DNA of 64,000 nt from an uncultured Eubacteriales bacterium (lineage in GTDB: Bacteria > Bacillota > Clostridia > Oscillospirales > Acutalibacteraceae). The first letter of the stretch is position 1, and each line of letters begins with the position of its first letter. Under the pieces are notes generated by a model that ran no database searches, was not told the DNA's origin, and saw only the letters and a program-made list of their open reading frames with translations. Shown piece by piece: positions 27,201-34,961 of this stretch. The position numbers and the translations under genes were made by a program. The stretch is from positions 124,001 to 188,000 of the forward strand of contig CAKSOL010000001.1 of assembly GCA_934477125.1 (NCBI GenBank), given 5' to 3'.

Positions 27201-28253
27201 GATATGATCGTAGTAACGGCTGCCGTCCGCCTTTTCGTCCTCGCGATTTAGGGTCATCAGAGACTTTTGATCAATTCTCTTGAGAATTACGCTTTCGGCT
27301 TTGTATACCGAGAGCTTTGAAACAGCCTTTCGGAAGGAATCGCTTGAAAGTTCCTTGTCCTTGCCGTCAATTTTATCCGGCTCGGCAACGCCGGCATAAA
27401 CAAAAAGCTCATCACAACCGTCACGGTCTATATCGGCGGAAGCGAGGGATTTTGTGATCTGGTCGCGCTCATACAAGGTCGTGTTCCAGCCGTCAAAGTA
27501 GGCGTTGTCGTCTCCCTTTGACTTAACAAAGGATTTTCTTGAAAGACCCTGCTCTCCGGCAATTCCCGTTCCGGCAATGCCCCATAAATCGTCATTGCCA
27601 ACATAGGTGATAACAGCAGTCATCTTGCCGTCTCCGTCATAGTCGCCGGCGGTCACATTGAAATAATGGCGGAATTCCTGATACTCCAGCTCGCCGTACT
27701 TGGTATCCTTGCACGCCCACTTCGGCGCGTCGGCAATTTTTTGAAGATCGGAGCGCTTGTTGGTTACAAGGTTCTGCACCCAATAGCAGACCTTCGCCGT
27801 GAGATTTTTATTATCCATATCGCAAAGACCGACAAAGATGGCGTGATCGTTCCTGCCCGTGCCGAGCGGATCGTAAGCCGTTCCGACAGCAAAGGCGACA
27901 TTATCGACTGAGGAAATGTTGTATGTGCCGCTCGGCGACTCTATAATATTCTTTCCGAGGGTCAGCTTGTCATATACCTTGCTGTGATCCTTTGCGGCTT
28001 CATTTTCCGCGTTGCGGTAGCTGTATATTATCGGCTCATACCACGGTGTAATGGCAAAGGGCTGACCTTTCTTTGTGCCGTATGGGTTGCTTGCATCTTC
28101 TTCCCATCCGGCAGGGGGATTTGTGTCGGGCTTGAGCAGTGCGCCGTATGCGCCGGGGTCCGATGTTCCGGGATCGGCGTAGATCATCAGAGATGAGACG
28201 GCACACATCGCCATACATAGTGTCAACAGAATGCTGAGTATTCGTTTTCTCAT
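24264..28253 (-). CDS. FG-GAP, Fn3 and collagen-like membrane-anchored surface protein
   Basis: About 1329 residues from the ATG at 28253, which has GGAGGTAA upstream and begins a clean signal peptide (MRKRILSILLTLC); the open frame extends 30 codons earlier without support. FG-GAP/VCBS-type Asp-rich loops recur near 190-490 (AGDYDGDGKMTAV, SADIDRDGCDELFV, AAGDIDGDGWQEIVV), then a Ser/Thr-rich region of alternating strands (about 640-900), a fibronectin III-like domain (about 930-1020), two short QWR/QWK modules, collagen-like G-x-y tracts with GEKGDKGD (about 1110-1220), and a final membrane segment with KKKKNIV. It lacks a sortase motif, unlike its neighbours. Calcium binding by the DxDxDG loops is likely from the family. 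Ligand unknown. Confidence 0.75.
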   Translation of the reverse strand: MRKRILSILLTLCMAMCAVSSLMIYADPGTSDPGAYGALLKPDTNPPAGWEEDASNPYGTKKGQPFAITPWYEPIIYSYRNAENEAAKDHSKVYDKLTLGKNIIESPSGTYNISSVDNVAFAVGTAYDPLGTGRNDHAIFVGLCDMDNKNLTAKVCYWVQNLVTNKRSDLQKIADAPKWACKDTKYGELEYQEFRHYFNVTAGDYDGDGKMTAVITYVGNDDLWGIAGTGIAGEQGLSRKSFVKSKGDDNAYFDGWNTTLYERDQITKSLASADIDRDGCDELFVYAGVAEPDKIDGKDKELSSDSFRKAVSKLSVYKAESVILKRIDQKSLMTLNREDEKADGSRYYDHIRYGNIAAGDIDGDGWQEIVVAGYYREVREEKQKGFIWDKKTDGDNMGFAVYYGHSKSITSVQKTSMSSYTANGTNDLGVKPKPAMTSVAINGRGTPEQVWIAGGLYEVQQNGALNLLCDTTREKNSSAKWWWYQDVIAGNFDHNTEGREQVIALAAERQNNPITRPNARKFDLFTDVFYGENFGSGALSTAGKYTATAEKDEYSKLCHDADLAWDMPHNCILLAGDVNKDGLFARYEGKGYGYSDAQVQAVLQAAPYFAELGDYDLDFSDGSTTYTFSSGYSDTKSSSHNTSFGASIVVQGDLKVWRYEATLGYTMDFTKSTEDTLSKEYSASFNAGGNDSVVLYRVPATTYYYSLYDPQKGDFDLSEKNTIALMIPGQPVYTMLDREYYDEFAVLYNETYKADIAAGKAKALPILNGNVLPEDAEGDPFAYWSNTDSAADYVSQFESLSKQKYELGFGASSITNDWTVSSEHAEGVEMAHGFSASMKSTWGADYFNMGFAIDFSYSNATGTVYTTTESSGASGTVNNIDRRSLLSSYGIGYDVSSQYGFTWDFGMRTWTAGDQKIPVFGYVLTNLRAAPPIPTLTGVSVTNQTAKITWDAPKKDIRRPFAGYHIWMRMDDGEFERVTETPLSSETLSYTYPSLKADTTYTFAVASVGSNGLVSALSNTKTFSTFAGADGREIEFRSNGSSIQWRYAGESDDAYRDLVSLAELTGNDGADGKQIELRVYNGFVQWKYSDDSVWNNLIALSELKGEKGDKGDTGDKGDKGDPGQDGKDGITPRLKIGEDNLWYVSYDGGQTWVSLGVKATGEKGDTGKDGQQGEKGDKGDKGDPGDAGTPGQNGKNGTNGVNGASGADGKNGKDGKDGIGIAKAEINADGELVITYTDGKTVNLGKVVGADGKDGLTPFIGENGNWWIGEKDTGVKAAAEAAVPAGSGNISASAASPALIAIGIIAGLALLGNLGLILYIVLKKKKNIV

Positions 28254-28258
28254 TTTTG

Positions 28259-31200
28259 TTACCTCCGTGTCAATATGGTCTTTCTTCGTTTTATGATAAG
28301 CGCCGTACAAACGCCGCCTATGATAAACAGTACCGCTGCCCACAGCATAATATTACTGCTGTTGCCGGTCTGCGGCGATTTATCGCCCGGCTCCGGCTTG
28401 ATATCGGCAGGTTTTTTCTCAAGGGCATTGATTGCCTCCTCGATAGCCTTTGCCATGGCGTCAACCGCCGTTTGTTCGGTGATGTTCTTTCCGCGGATAA
28501 CGGAGTTTACCGCCGTTTCAACCGCTGAAAAGTCTTTGTAATCGCCTTTATTCAGCGCGTTTACCTTGTCGATAGCCGCATCGACCTTGGTGTAATCCGC
28601 GTCCTTGTATTCGAGCGCGTTGATTGCGTTCTCGATTGCCTTTGCCATAGCGTCAACTGCCGCTTGTTCGGTGATGTTCTTTCCGCGGATAACGGAGTTT
28701 ACCGCTGTCTCAACCGCTGAAAAGTCCTTGTATTCGCCCTTATTTAAGGCTTTTGCTTTGTCGATAGCCGCATTGACCTTGGTATAATCTGCGTCCTTGT
28801 ATTCGAGCGCGTTGATTGCGTCCTCGATTGCCTTTGCCATAGCGTTGACTTCCGACTGCTCGGTGAAGTTTTTTCCGCGGACAACTGCGTTTACCGCTGT
28901 CTCAACCGCCGAAAAGTCCTTGTATTCGTCCTTGTTCAGCGCGTTTGCCTTGGCGATAGCCGCATTGACCTTAGTGTAATCCGCGTCCTTGTATTCGAGC
29001 GCGTTGATTGCGTCCTCGATTGCCTTTGCCATAGCGTTGACCGCCGTCTGCTCGTCGATGTTTTTTTCGCGGACAACTGCGTTTATCGCCGCCTCAACCG
29101 CTGAAAAATCCTTGTATTCGTCCTTGTTCAAAGCGTTTGCCTTTTTGATTGCTTCGTCAACCTTGGTGTAATCCGCCGAATATACAACGAATTTCACCGG
29201 TGTGTCGCCGTCTTTCTGAATATAGGTGTCGCTGCCGTCCTCATTTGTATAACCGCTTCCCCTGATACCACCCGAAAGGTTGAGCTTTTCTGTTTTAATC
29301 GCCGTATTTCCGGAGCAGCCGGTGTTGAGTGTCACTATTCCGCCGCCAAACGAGGCAGTACCGCCGGGTATTCTTATCAAAGGCTGAACATAATCGTCGC
29401 TATACCAGCTCGCCGGAAACGCGATGGGTGTATATTCGCCCCAATCCCATGCCGCGTCAAGCACTCCGCCGCTTACTGTAAGGTTTTTGCAGTATATGGC
29501 ATGAGAAGCGTACATTACATCACTTCTGTTTGGATACTTACGCACAGGTTCGCGCACCGTAAGAGTGCCGCCTTGCAGTTCAACGGTGTTTGCGTTGATT
29601 TTGCCGCTTTTTACCGTGCCGCCTGATATTTTCAACTTATCGGGACCATAAATTTTATCGGTAGTTACTTTACCGTTTGTAACCGAAAAAATGCCTTTCC
29701 CCTCGGTTTTCGGATACACGGACATATATATACCGCCAACGCACTCAAGTTCGCCGCCCGTTATTTCGATGTTTTCGTTACCGTAATTAAACATGGGGTT
29801 GCCGTTTGTGATCGTTATGGCGGAGATATAATCTATTGAATTAAAAGCGCTTATCTTTCCGCCTGAAAGCTTTATATCGCCGTTGGAAATGCAGATCGCC
29901 TGGTTTGAAGTTGCCGTAAGGGCTGCGCTGTCGGATACACTAATATTTCCAAATAAGATGTTAAAACCATAGGACAAATCTTTATTTATCATTTCCGGAA
30001 TAGTTTTACCCATGATCTTGCCGCTGCCTGAAGCGGTGACATTTCCGCGGTAAATATCAAACCCTTCTGAGAAAGATTCTCTTACCTTGCTCGGATACTC
30101 AGTATCAAACGATTCGCCGCCAATACCGGTGAGTGTGCCGCCCGAAACCGACAGGCTGTGCCCTTCCGAAAGCTGAACGCCGAAAGAAAATGCGCAATCG
30201 GCAGAAGATGTTTTTCCTCCCTGCGCGGTCAACGCACCGCCCTTGACCGCAAGGTCACCGTCTGCATAAACGGCAGCCGAATATGTCCATGCATCGCCGC
30301 TGTTGATATGTTCACCGGAATTTACATAAAGCGTACCCGTTCCGTTTGTTTCGCCATGTACCGTCAGCGCACCTGCGGCGTAAATTCCGTAAACATAAAT
30401 TTTATTATTATAATCACCGTCTTGCGCTGCGGTTGCACCGCCGCCGATAATATGGTTTTCCGTGCTGTCCGCCAGAATAACGGTTGCGCCGTCGGGCAGC
30501 TTTACCGCGGTCGTTGCCGTTGTGGCGAAAGAAACGCCTTTGAGCGTGAGGGTTTTTGCGGCGTTATCCCATGTGGAGTCTGCCGAGCCGATTTTGGCGA
30601 TGTTCAGCAGGGCTATTGCCTCCGCGCCGCCGTCTGAGGCGGTAAAATCAGCCGTTTTGTCGGCAATTTTTATCCGCTTTGCCGCAAGTGTGATATTTTC
30701 CGTGACGGGACGGGTGAAGTCATATACCGTATCGCCGTCGTACCAGTCGATAAAAGCATAACCGTCTTTGGCGGGGTCGTTGGGCTTGGTCGCCGTTGTG
30801 CCGTTAGGCAAAACCTGCATAGCGTAATCCTTGCCATCGACCCGGTAAGTCACGGTGCAGCCGCGGATCACACCGCCCTCGGTGATACCGCCATAGAACA
30901 TACCGCCGCTGATCGGACCGCCGTTGGTCACCTTGCCTTTAAAGATGCCGCCGGTGATCGTATCGCTGTTGATTACCTCACCGTTAAAGGTGCCGTCGGT
31001 AATCGTGCTATGGCTCCACACCGAACCGTCAAAAAAGCCGCCGTCAATGGTGCCGCCGATATTAGTATACATGGCATCCGTTTCGAATCCTTCAGCTCTG
31101 CAGCCGGTGATCTTCACATCGCCGTTGATATTGAGAACTCCGCTGTCATAGATGCCGCCGCCAATCAGATTACCCGCATGTGTTATACGGCATTCCCTGA

Positions 31201-31882
31201 TCTCTGCCGTGCCGGACAGGGTGGTAGTTCCCTTATTGCAGATACCGCCGCCCATAGCATAAGCGCTCAACTGAGCCGCTATCGCCGTGCAGCCGGCGAT
31301 GCTGCCGCCGGTCATGGTGAACGTGCCGTTTTCAGCCACGTACACGCCGCCGCCCCGCGCCTGCACTCTTTCTATCGTGGCAGTACAGCCCACGATATTG
31401 CCGCCGGTCATGGTGAATGTGCCGCCGTTATCTACATACACACCGCCGCCGGAGATTATGTCCCCGTTAATGCTGCCCGTGCCGCCGTAGATAACGCCGC
31501 CGTTTACGGTCTTTGTGCCGCTGGTTCCCCACTTCCAAAGGCCATCGTCTTCAGGATTGAAGTAATATGTAGATGTAAGGTCGCTGTCTTTCAGCGTCAG
31601 ATGACCGCCGTTTTCAACCTTGATAACGCTGCCGCTGCCGGAAATTTCAAGCATATAGCCGTAAATATCCAGTGTGACAGCGCGGTCAACTGTCAGGGTG
31701 GCTCTGACCGCAATGTCACTTTTCAATGTGATAAGGCTCACATTGCTGTCTGCCAGCGCGTCAACCAATTCCTCTTCCGTTTCAACCTTTTTGGCTGTCT
31801 CACTCTGGGCGAGCATACCTGTTGGCACAAGGCAGACCGCCATACATAAGGCGAGCAGGATACTGAGTACTCGTTTTTTCAT
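28259..31882 (-). CDS. Sortase-anchored beta-helix protein with four FIVAR-type repeats
   Basis: About 1207 residues from the ATG at 31882 (GGAGGTATCGGAAA upstream; the frame opens 13 codons earlier without support). Signal peptide; beta-helical GGGVYVDNGGTFTMTGG repeats near 90-330; an InlB-type unit near 370-430; a module (about 440-880) paralogous to the protein at 5911-8337, including GGTLTVREPVRK and SGGVLDAAWDWG; four 64-residue FIVAR-like helical repeats (about 903-1158); then SPQTGN, a hydrophobic segment and KRRKTILTRR. The stop and last codons make the ribosome binding site of the next gene. Probably a wall-attached adhesin; FIVAR bundles in other bacteria bind host or sugar ligands, but none is shown here. 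Confidence 0.8.
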   Translation of the reverse strand: MKKRVLSILLALCMAVCLVPTGMLAQSETAKKVETEEELVDALADSNVSLITLKSDIAVRATLTVDRAVTLDIYGYMLEISGSGSVIKVENGGHLTLKDSDLTSTYYFNPEDDGLWKWGTSGTKTVNGGVIYGGTGSINGDIISGGGVYVDNGGTFTMTGGNIVGCTATIERVQARGGGVYVAENGTFTMTGGSIAGCTAIAAQLSAYAMGGGICNKGTTTLSGTAEIRECRITHAGNLIGGGIYDSGVLNINGDVKITGCRAEGFETDAMYTNIGGTIDGGFFDGSVWSHSTITDGTFNGEVINSDTITGGIFKGKVTNGGPISGGMFYGGITEGGVIRGCTVTYRVDGKDYAMQVLPNGTTATKPNDPAKDGYAFIDWYDGDTVYDFTRPVTENITLAAKRIKIADKTADFTASDGGAEAIALLNIAKIGSADSTWDNAAKTLTLKGVSFATTATTAVKLPDGATVILADSTENHIIGGGATAAQDGDYNNKIYVYGIYAAGALTVHGETNGTGTLYVNSGEHINSGDAWTYSAAVYADGDLAVKGGALTAQGGKTSSADCAFSFGVQLSEGHSLSVSGGTLTGIGGESFDTEYPSKVRESFSEGFDIYRGNVTASGSGKIMGKTIPEMINKDLSYGFNILFGNISVSDSAALTATSNQAICISNGDIKLSGGKISAFNSIDYISAITITNGNPMFNYGNENIEITGGELECVGGIYMSVYPKTEGKGIFSVTNGKVTTDKIYGPDKLKISGGTVKSGKINANTVELQGGTLTVREPVRKYPNRSDVMYASHAIYCKNLTVSGGVLDAAWDWGEYTPIAFPASWYSDDYVQPLIRIPGGTASFGGGIVTLNTGCSGNTAIKTEKLNLSGGIRGSGYTNEDGSDTYIQKDGDTPVKFVVYSADYTKVDEAIKKANALNKDEYKDFSAVEAAINAVVREKNIDEQTAVNAMAKAIEDAINALEYKDADYTKVNAAIAKANALNKDEYKDFSAVETAVNAVVRGKNFTEQSEVNAMAKAIEDAINALEYKDADYTKVNAAIDKAKALNKGEYKDFSAVETAVNSVIRGKNITEQAAVDAMAKAIENAINALEYKDADYTKVDAAIDKVNALNKGDYKDFSAVETAVNSVIRGKNITEQTAVDAMAKAIEEAINALEKKPADIKPEPGDKSPQTGNSSNIMLWAAVLFIIGGVCTALIIKRRKTILTRR
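28409..29176 (-). repeat. Four tandem 192-bp repeats (64-residue helical units)
   Basis: Four units start at 29176, 28984, 28792 and 28600 on the minus strand, exactly 192 bases apart. Each encodes ADYTKV..AI.KA.ALNK, then DFSAVE, then a central Arg-Gly-Lys-Asn or Arg-Glu-Lys-Asn turn and MAKAIE.AINAL. The high identity at the DNA level suggests recent expansion or homogenisation, and the copy number may vary among strains. Confidence 0.85.
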
Positions 31883-31913
31883 TTTCCGATACCTCCGTTT
31901 TGTATAAATAGGC

Positions 31914-33251
31914 TCAGTCAAGAGCAGTTATTGTAACAGTACATCTAAATGAAATCAGAAAGGTATTGTAATCGCCCTGCTCAAGCGAAAATTTAAGTTC
32001 AACATCGTCTTTAGCGCCGCTAAGGTCATATATTCTGTTAAAGCTGAGGTTATTCGCTCCTCTGTTTGCTTGCTCTATAAGTGTAAGCTCTCTGCAATTT
32101 CTGTCATCGTAACCGTCCGTCATTTGAACGGCATTCTTTCCGCTGTTATCATTTGTCTGCGTATAAACCGAGCCGCTTACACACACGTTGTAGGTATGTC
32201 CTTTTTTCAGCTTAAAGGTTGTTCCGTTGCACGATACAAGTCCGCCGCGGTTCAGCTTTTCCTGAAATTGAGGCGTGATTGCGCCGTCTTTAAGGTGGAC
32301 TGACTGTGTATATCCTATACCATAAAAATATCCGGAACAGATGCCGTTCTGACCGGCGTCTCCCTTATCTCCCTTATCGCCTTTATCTCCTTTTTCGCCG
32401 TTCTGCCCCACAGCCTTAATGCCCGTATCGGTATCTCCGAGCCACCAGTTTCCGTTTTCGCCGATAAACGGGGTCTTTCCGTCGGCTCCGTTATTTCCGT
32501 TTATGCCGTCCGAGCCCTTGAGAAGCGAAAGATTGTAAAGATTAAACCATATTTTGCCGTCGGTATAACGCCATTGCAGCGTATTCTCATCAACGCGGAA
32601 TTCCGGTGTTTTGCCGTCTTTACCGTTTTTTCCGTCAGCTCCGTTTGTACCGTTCAATCCGTCCTTTCCGTTTTTGCCGTTCTGTCCCGCGGGACCCTCA
32701 ATATCCGAAAGAGCTATTAAATTCTGCCATTCTCCGCCCGATAAACGCCATTGAATATGAGTTGCGGTTTTTCTTATTTCCGCATCTTTTCCGTCAGCTC
32801 CGTTCAAGCCGTTTTTACCGTCTTTACCGTTAATTCCGTCTTTTCCGTTCTTGCCGTCGGCTCCGTTTTCACCCCTTGCGCCGGTAAGCGCGGAAAGCTC
32901 AACGAGGTCTTTCCATTCGCCGTTCTCATATCTCCATTGTATGCAGGTATCGCTTTTCCTTATTTCAATGCTTTTTCCGTTGATTCCGTCGTTACCGTTC
33001 CTTCCGTCGGCACCGTTTTTTCCGTTTTCGCCGCTGCTTCCGGATGAACCCTTAATATCGTCGAGCCTGATTAAATCATACCATTCGCCGTTTTCGCTGT
33101 TTCTGTACTGTAAATATTCTCCGTTGCTCCTGAACTCCGGAGCGGCCGCAGCAGCCGCAGCAGCCGGCGCCGCCTGTTTTCCGCAGCCTGCCGAAAGCAG
33201 GGTACAGAGCAGCAGAGTTGCGCAGGTGAGTTGGATTTTGATTTTCTTCAT
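31914..33251 (-). CDS. Collagen-like lipoprotein with C-terminal beta domain
   Basis: A 445-residue lipoprotein: lipobox LLSAGC near residue 23, an Ala-rich run, then G-x-y collagen-like tracts (GENGKNGADGRNG, GEKGDKGDKGDKG) alternating with four short modules of about 30 residues that contain Q-W/Y-R and end in a Leu-rich DLIRLDDIKG-like turn. The last 130 residues form a beta-rich domain that may be a C1q/TNF-like trimerisation head, judged only from its position and from patterns such as GGLVSCNGTTFKL and FRCTVTITALD. Its start overlaps the TetR stop (ATGA), with GGAGGTATCGGAAA as ribosome binding site. Probably a trimeric stalk on the cell surface. Similar QWR modules occur in the FG-GAP protein. 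Confidence 0.8.
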   Translation of the reverse strand: MKKIKIQLTCATLLLCTLLSAGCGKQAAPAAAAAAAAPEFRSNGEYLQYRNSENGEWYDLIRLDDIKGSSGSSGENGKNGADGRNGNDGINGKSIEIRKSDTCIQWRYENGEWKDLVELSALTGARGENGADGKNGKDGINGKDGKNGLNGADGKDAEIRKTATHIQWRLSGGEWQNLIALSDIEGPAGQNGKNGKDGLNGTNGADGKNGKDGKTPEFRVDENTLQWRYTDGKIWFNLYNLSLLKGSDGINGNNGADGKTPFIGENGNWWLGDTDTGIKAVGQNGEKGDKGDKGDKGDAGQNGICSGYFYGIGYTQSVHLKDGAITPQFQEKLNRGGLVSCNGTTFKLKKGHTYNVCVSGSVYTQTNDNSGKNAVQMTDGYDDRNCRELTLIEQANRGANNLSFNRIYDLSGAKDDVELKFSLEQGDYNTFLISFRCTVTITALD

Positions 33252-33847
33252 TTTCCGATACCTCCGTTTTGATATTGAGAGCGGTATTTATCTATAAACA
33301 GGTTGACTCCCTGCTTTAAGACATCCATTTGAGTTTTAAGGTAATATTCGTCCTCAAAGATCGCAAAGTGAACACAAGCGCGGACAAATATGAAAATAAG
33401 CGGCGTTATAGTGGTATACGGTATGCCGATTTTAGGCTCAAGCAGCTTGGCATATTCCGTATAGCGCTTATTAACGCCGTCAAAAAAAGCTTTTCCGTGT
33501 TCAATATATTTCGGGTGAGTGTAAACCTGATACATCAGTCTGTACTTCTTGCCGTGCTTTTTAGCCGTCCAGTAGGGTATCTCCTCGATAAAGCGCATAA
33601 CGTCCTTGGGGTCACGCGGCGCTTTTGCCATAAAATCATCCTCAACCTTGGACATACAGTAGGCGGTTGACTCTATAATAAGCTCGTCAAGGTTTTTGAA
33701 ATAGGCGTAAAGATTGCCCTGAGTGCAGCCGCAGGCCTCGGCGAGAGCCTTTATACCCGTACCGTTAAGACCGCGTTCCGCGTAGCATTCAAAGCATTTT
33801 TCCATTATTGCATTTTTCTTCTCCCGATGCTGCTGTTTGGTGTTCAT
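33248..33847 (-). CDS. TetR/AcrR family regulator
   Basis: A 199-residue regulator with a classic N-terminal TetR helix-turn-helix (about residues 10-56: IMEKCFECYAERGLNGTGI, then ACGCTQGNLYAYFKN) and a helical ligand-binding C-terminal domain of about 140 residues rich in aromatic residues. It is the first gene of the 17-kb surface-protein operon and is coupled to the next gene by ATGA. Binding to its own promoter, and thus control of the whole operon by an unknown ligand, is the natural model but is inference. Two in-frame upstream ATGs do not occur, so the start is secure. Confidence 0.9.
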   Translation of the reverse strand: MNTKQQHREKKNAIMEKCFECYAERGLNGTGIKALAEACGCTQGNLYAYFKNLDELIIESTAYCMSKVEDDFMAKAPRDPKDVMRFIEEIPYWTAKKHGKKYRLMYQVYTHPKYIEHGKAFFDGVNKRYTEYAKLLEPKIGIPYTTITPLIFIFVRACVHFAIFEDEYYLKTQMDVLKQGVNLFIDKYRSQYQNGGIGK

Positions 33848-33895
33848 TTATATGTTCACATCCCTATGAATTTGAATAATCGTTCATTTAAGTTC

Positions 33896-33924
33896 ATTAT
33901 AACACAGTTCCCATATAAAAGCAA
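33896..33924 (-). promoter_or_regulatory. Promoter of the TetR-led surface operon
   Basis: On the minus strand, TTGCTT (33924-33919) is followed after 17 bases by TATAAT (33901-33896), preceded by TGT. Downstream, at 33866-33887, are short ATGAA/TTCAT and TGAA/TTCA arms around 33873-33886 that could form a TetR operator; the arms are only 4-5 bases, so this is weak. Confidence 0.5.
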
Positions 33925-33925
33925 T

Positions 33926-33949
33926 AGCCGACCTTTAAAAAGATCGGCT
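33926..33949 (-). terminator. Terminator of LysR gene
   Basis: The minus-strand stem AGCCGATC/GGTCGGCT (8 pairs, one wobble, 8-base loop) is followed by ATTGCTTTTATA. It separates the LysR gene from the surface operon downstream on the same strand, and its T tract runs into that operon's -35 region. Confidence 0.65.
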
Positions 33950-33959
33950 TAATTTATTG

Positions 33960-34850
33960 TTAATTCAGTAATTTTTTTGCTTCCTCAACGAGCTGTAAAA
34001 CATCGCTTTCGGCGCTGAGGCTGTAAAGCAGACCGTAGGGAATACTGTAATCCCAGTTTACGGGTATTGAAACAAGTCCCGGATGAACCTCTGTCCAGCA
34101 TTCTATCGTCAGAAGAACGTTTCCACTTTCGGCACAGCGGTTAAAAACCGATAAATCGTAAAACTGCGGAGTATCCTCAATATGAATCTGCGGATGGTTT
34201 TTTTCGATGTCGTTGCGTATAAAATCGTTTACTCCCGAATCTCCTCTGCCGACCATCATAAGCGTTTCGCCGTATAAATCGGCGATGTCAAGACGTTTCT
34301 TTCCGGCTAAGCGGTGGTCGCGGGAAACGGCAACCATCTTTTTGTATCTTCCGAGCGGCGTAAAATTGCAGAGCGAAAGCCACGCTTTTGAGTCGCAGAC
34401 TCCGATTAAAAAATCAAACTTTTCGCCTAATTTCCTGATTTCGGATAAAATTCCCTCGTGGTTATCCTCGAACGGAACAAGATGAAGCTTATAATTCGGG
34501 AAATTCCGATTTATTTTATACCATAGGTCCATAAACGGCTTTGCCGGGTTGAGCAGCGAGGTTCCGACGCAAAAGGTTGTATTATAATCAAGCGTTGCGG
34601 CGTTGGCGGCGGCAACGGATTTTTTGGAATAATCAATAATGAATTTCGCGTCGCGGTATATAACCCGTCCGGCAGGGGTAAGACGGATACCCGAAGCCGT
34701 TCTTTCCGTCAATTTCAGGTTAAGATGATTTTCAAGCGTGTTCATCTGCTTCATAACGGCGGTAGGCGAGATAAAAAGCTTTTCCGCCGCCTTTGTAAAG
34801 CTGCCGCAGTCCGCCGCGGTGAGAAACGTATCAAGCAATGGATTATACAT
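33960..34850 (-). CDS. LysR family regulator
   Basis: A 296-residue LysR regulator. The N-terminal winged helix-turn-helix covers about residues 1-60 (FLTAADCGSFTKAAEKLFIS, then TAVMKQMNTLENHL), and a periplasmic-binding-type effector domain covers about 90-296 with FCVGTSL, the usual start of its first lobe. It is divergent from the flavodoxin operon, the usual layout for control of that operon; the effector is unknown. Length and motifs are normal. A GGAGGTGC ribosome binding site precedes the start. Confidence 0.9.
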   Translation of the reverse strand: MYNPLLDTFLTAADCGSFTKAAEKLFISPTAVMKQMNTLENHLNLKLTERTASGIRLTPAGRVIYRDAKFIIDYSKKSVAAANAATLDYNTTFCVGTSLLNPAKPFMDLWYKINRNFPNYKLHLVPFEDNHEGILSEIRKLGEKFDFLIGVCDSKAWLSLCNFTPLGRYKKMVAVSRDHRLAGKKRLDIADLYGETLMMVGRGDSGVNDFIRNDIEKNHPQIHIEDTPQFYDLSVFNRCAESGNVLLTIECWTEVHPGLVSIPVNWDYSIPYGLLYSLSAESDVLQLVEEAKKLLN

Positions 34851-34882
34851 AAGCGCACCTCCGTAAACTTTTGGTTTATGCT

Positions 34883-34929
34883 ATAATAACATATCGGATA
34901 TTCCGCGTCAATGCGTTTTGAGGTATAAT
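34883..34929. promoter_or_regulatory. Divergent promoter region, LysR and flavin operon
   Basis: Minus strand: TTGACG (34911-34906), 17 bases, TATTAT (34888-34883), for LysR. Plus strand: TATAAT (34924-34929) with a poor -35 near 34901. The two -35 regions overlap, so a bound LysR could repress itself and activate the operon, as is common in the family. Confidence 0.6.
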
Positions 34930-34961
34930 TATTACGAAATCAAAGAAAGGCGGTTATAAAA

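Noticed and set aside
28409..29176. Regular direct repeats considered as a CRISPR array
   Set aside because: The units are 192 bases, all coding, in frame and without short repeat/spacer structure.
31010..31849. 279-codon plus-strand frame opposite the FIVAR surface gene
   Set aside because: Shadow of beta-helix repeats; no start signal and no recognisable domain.
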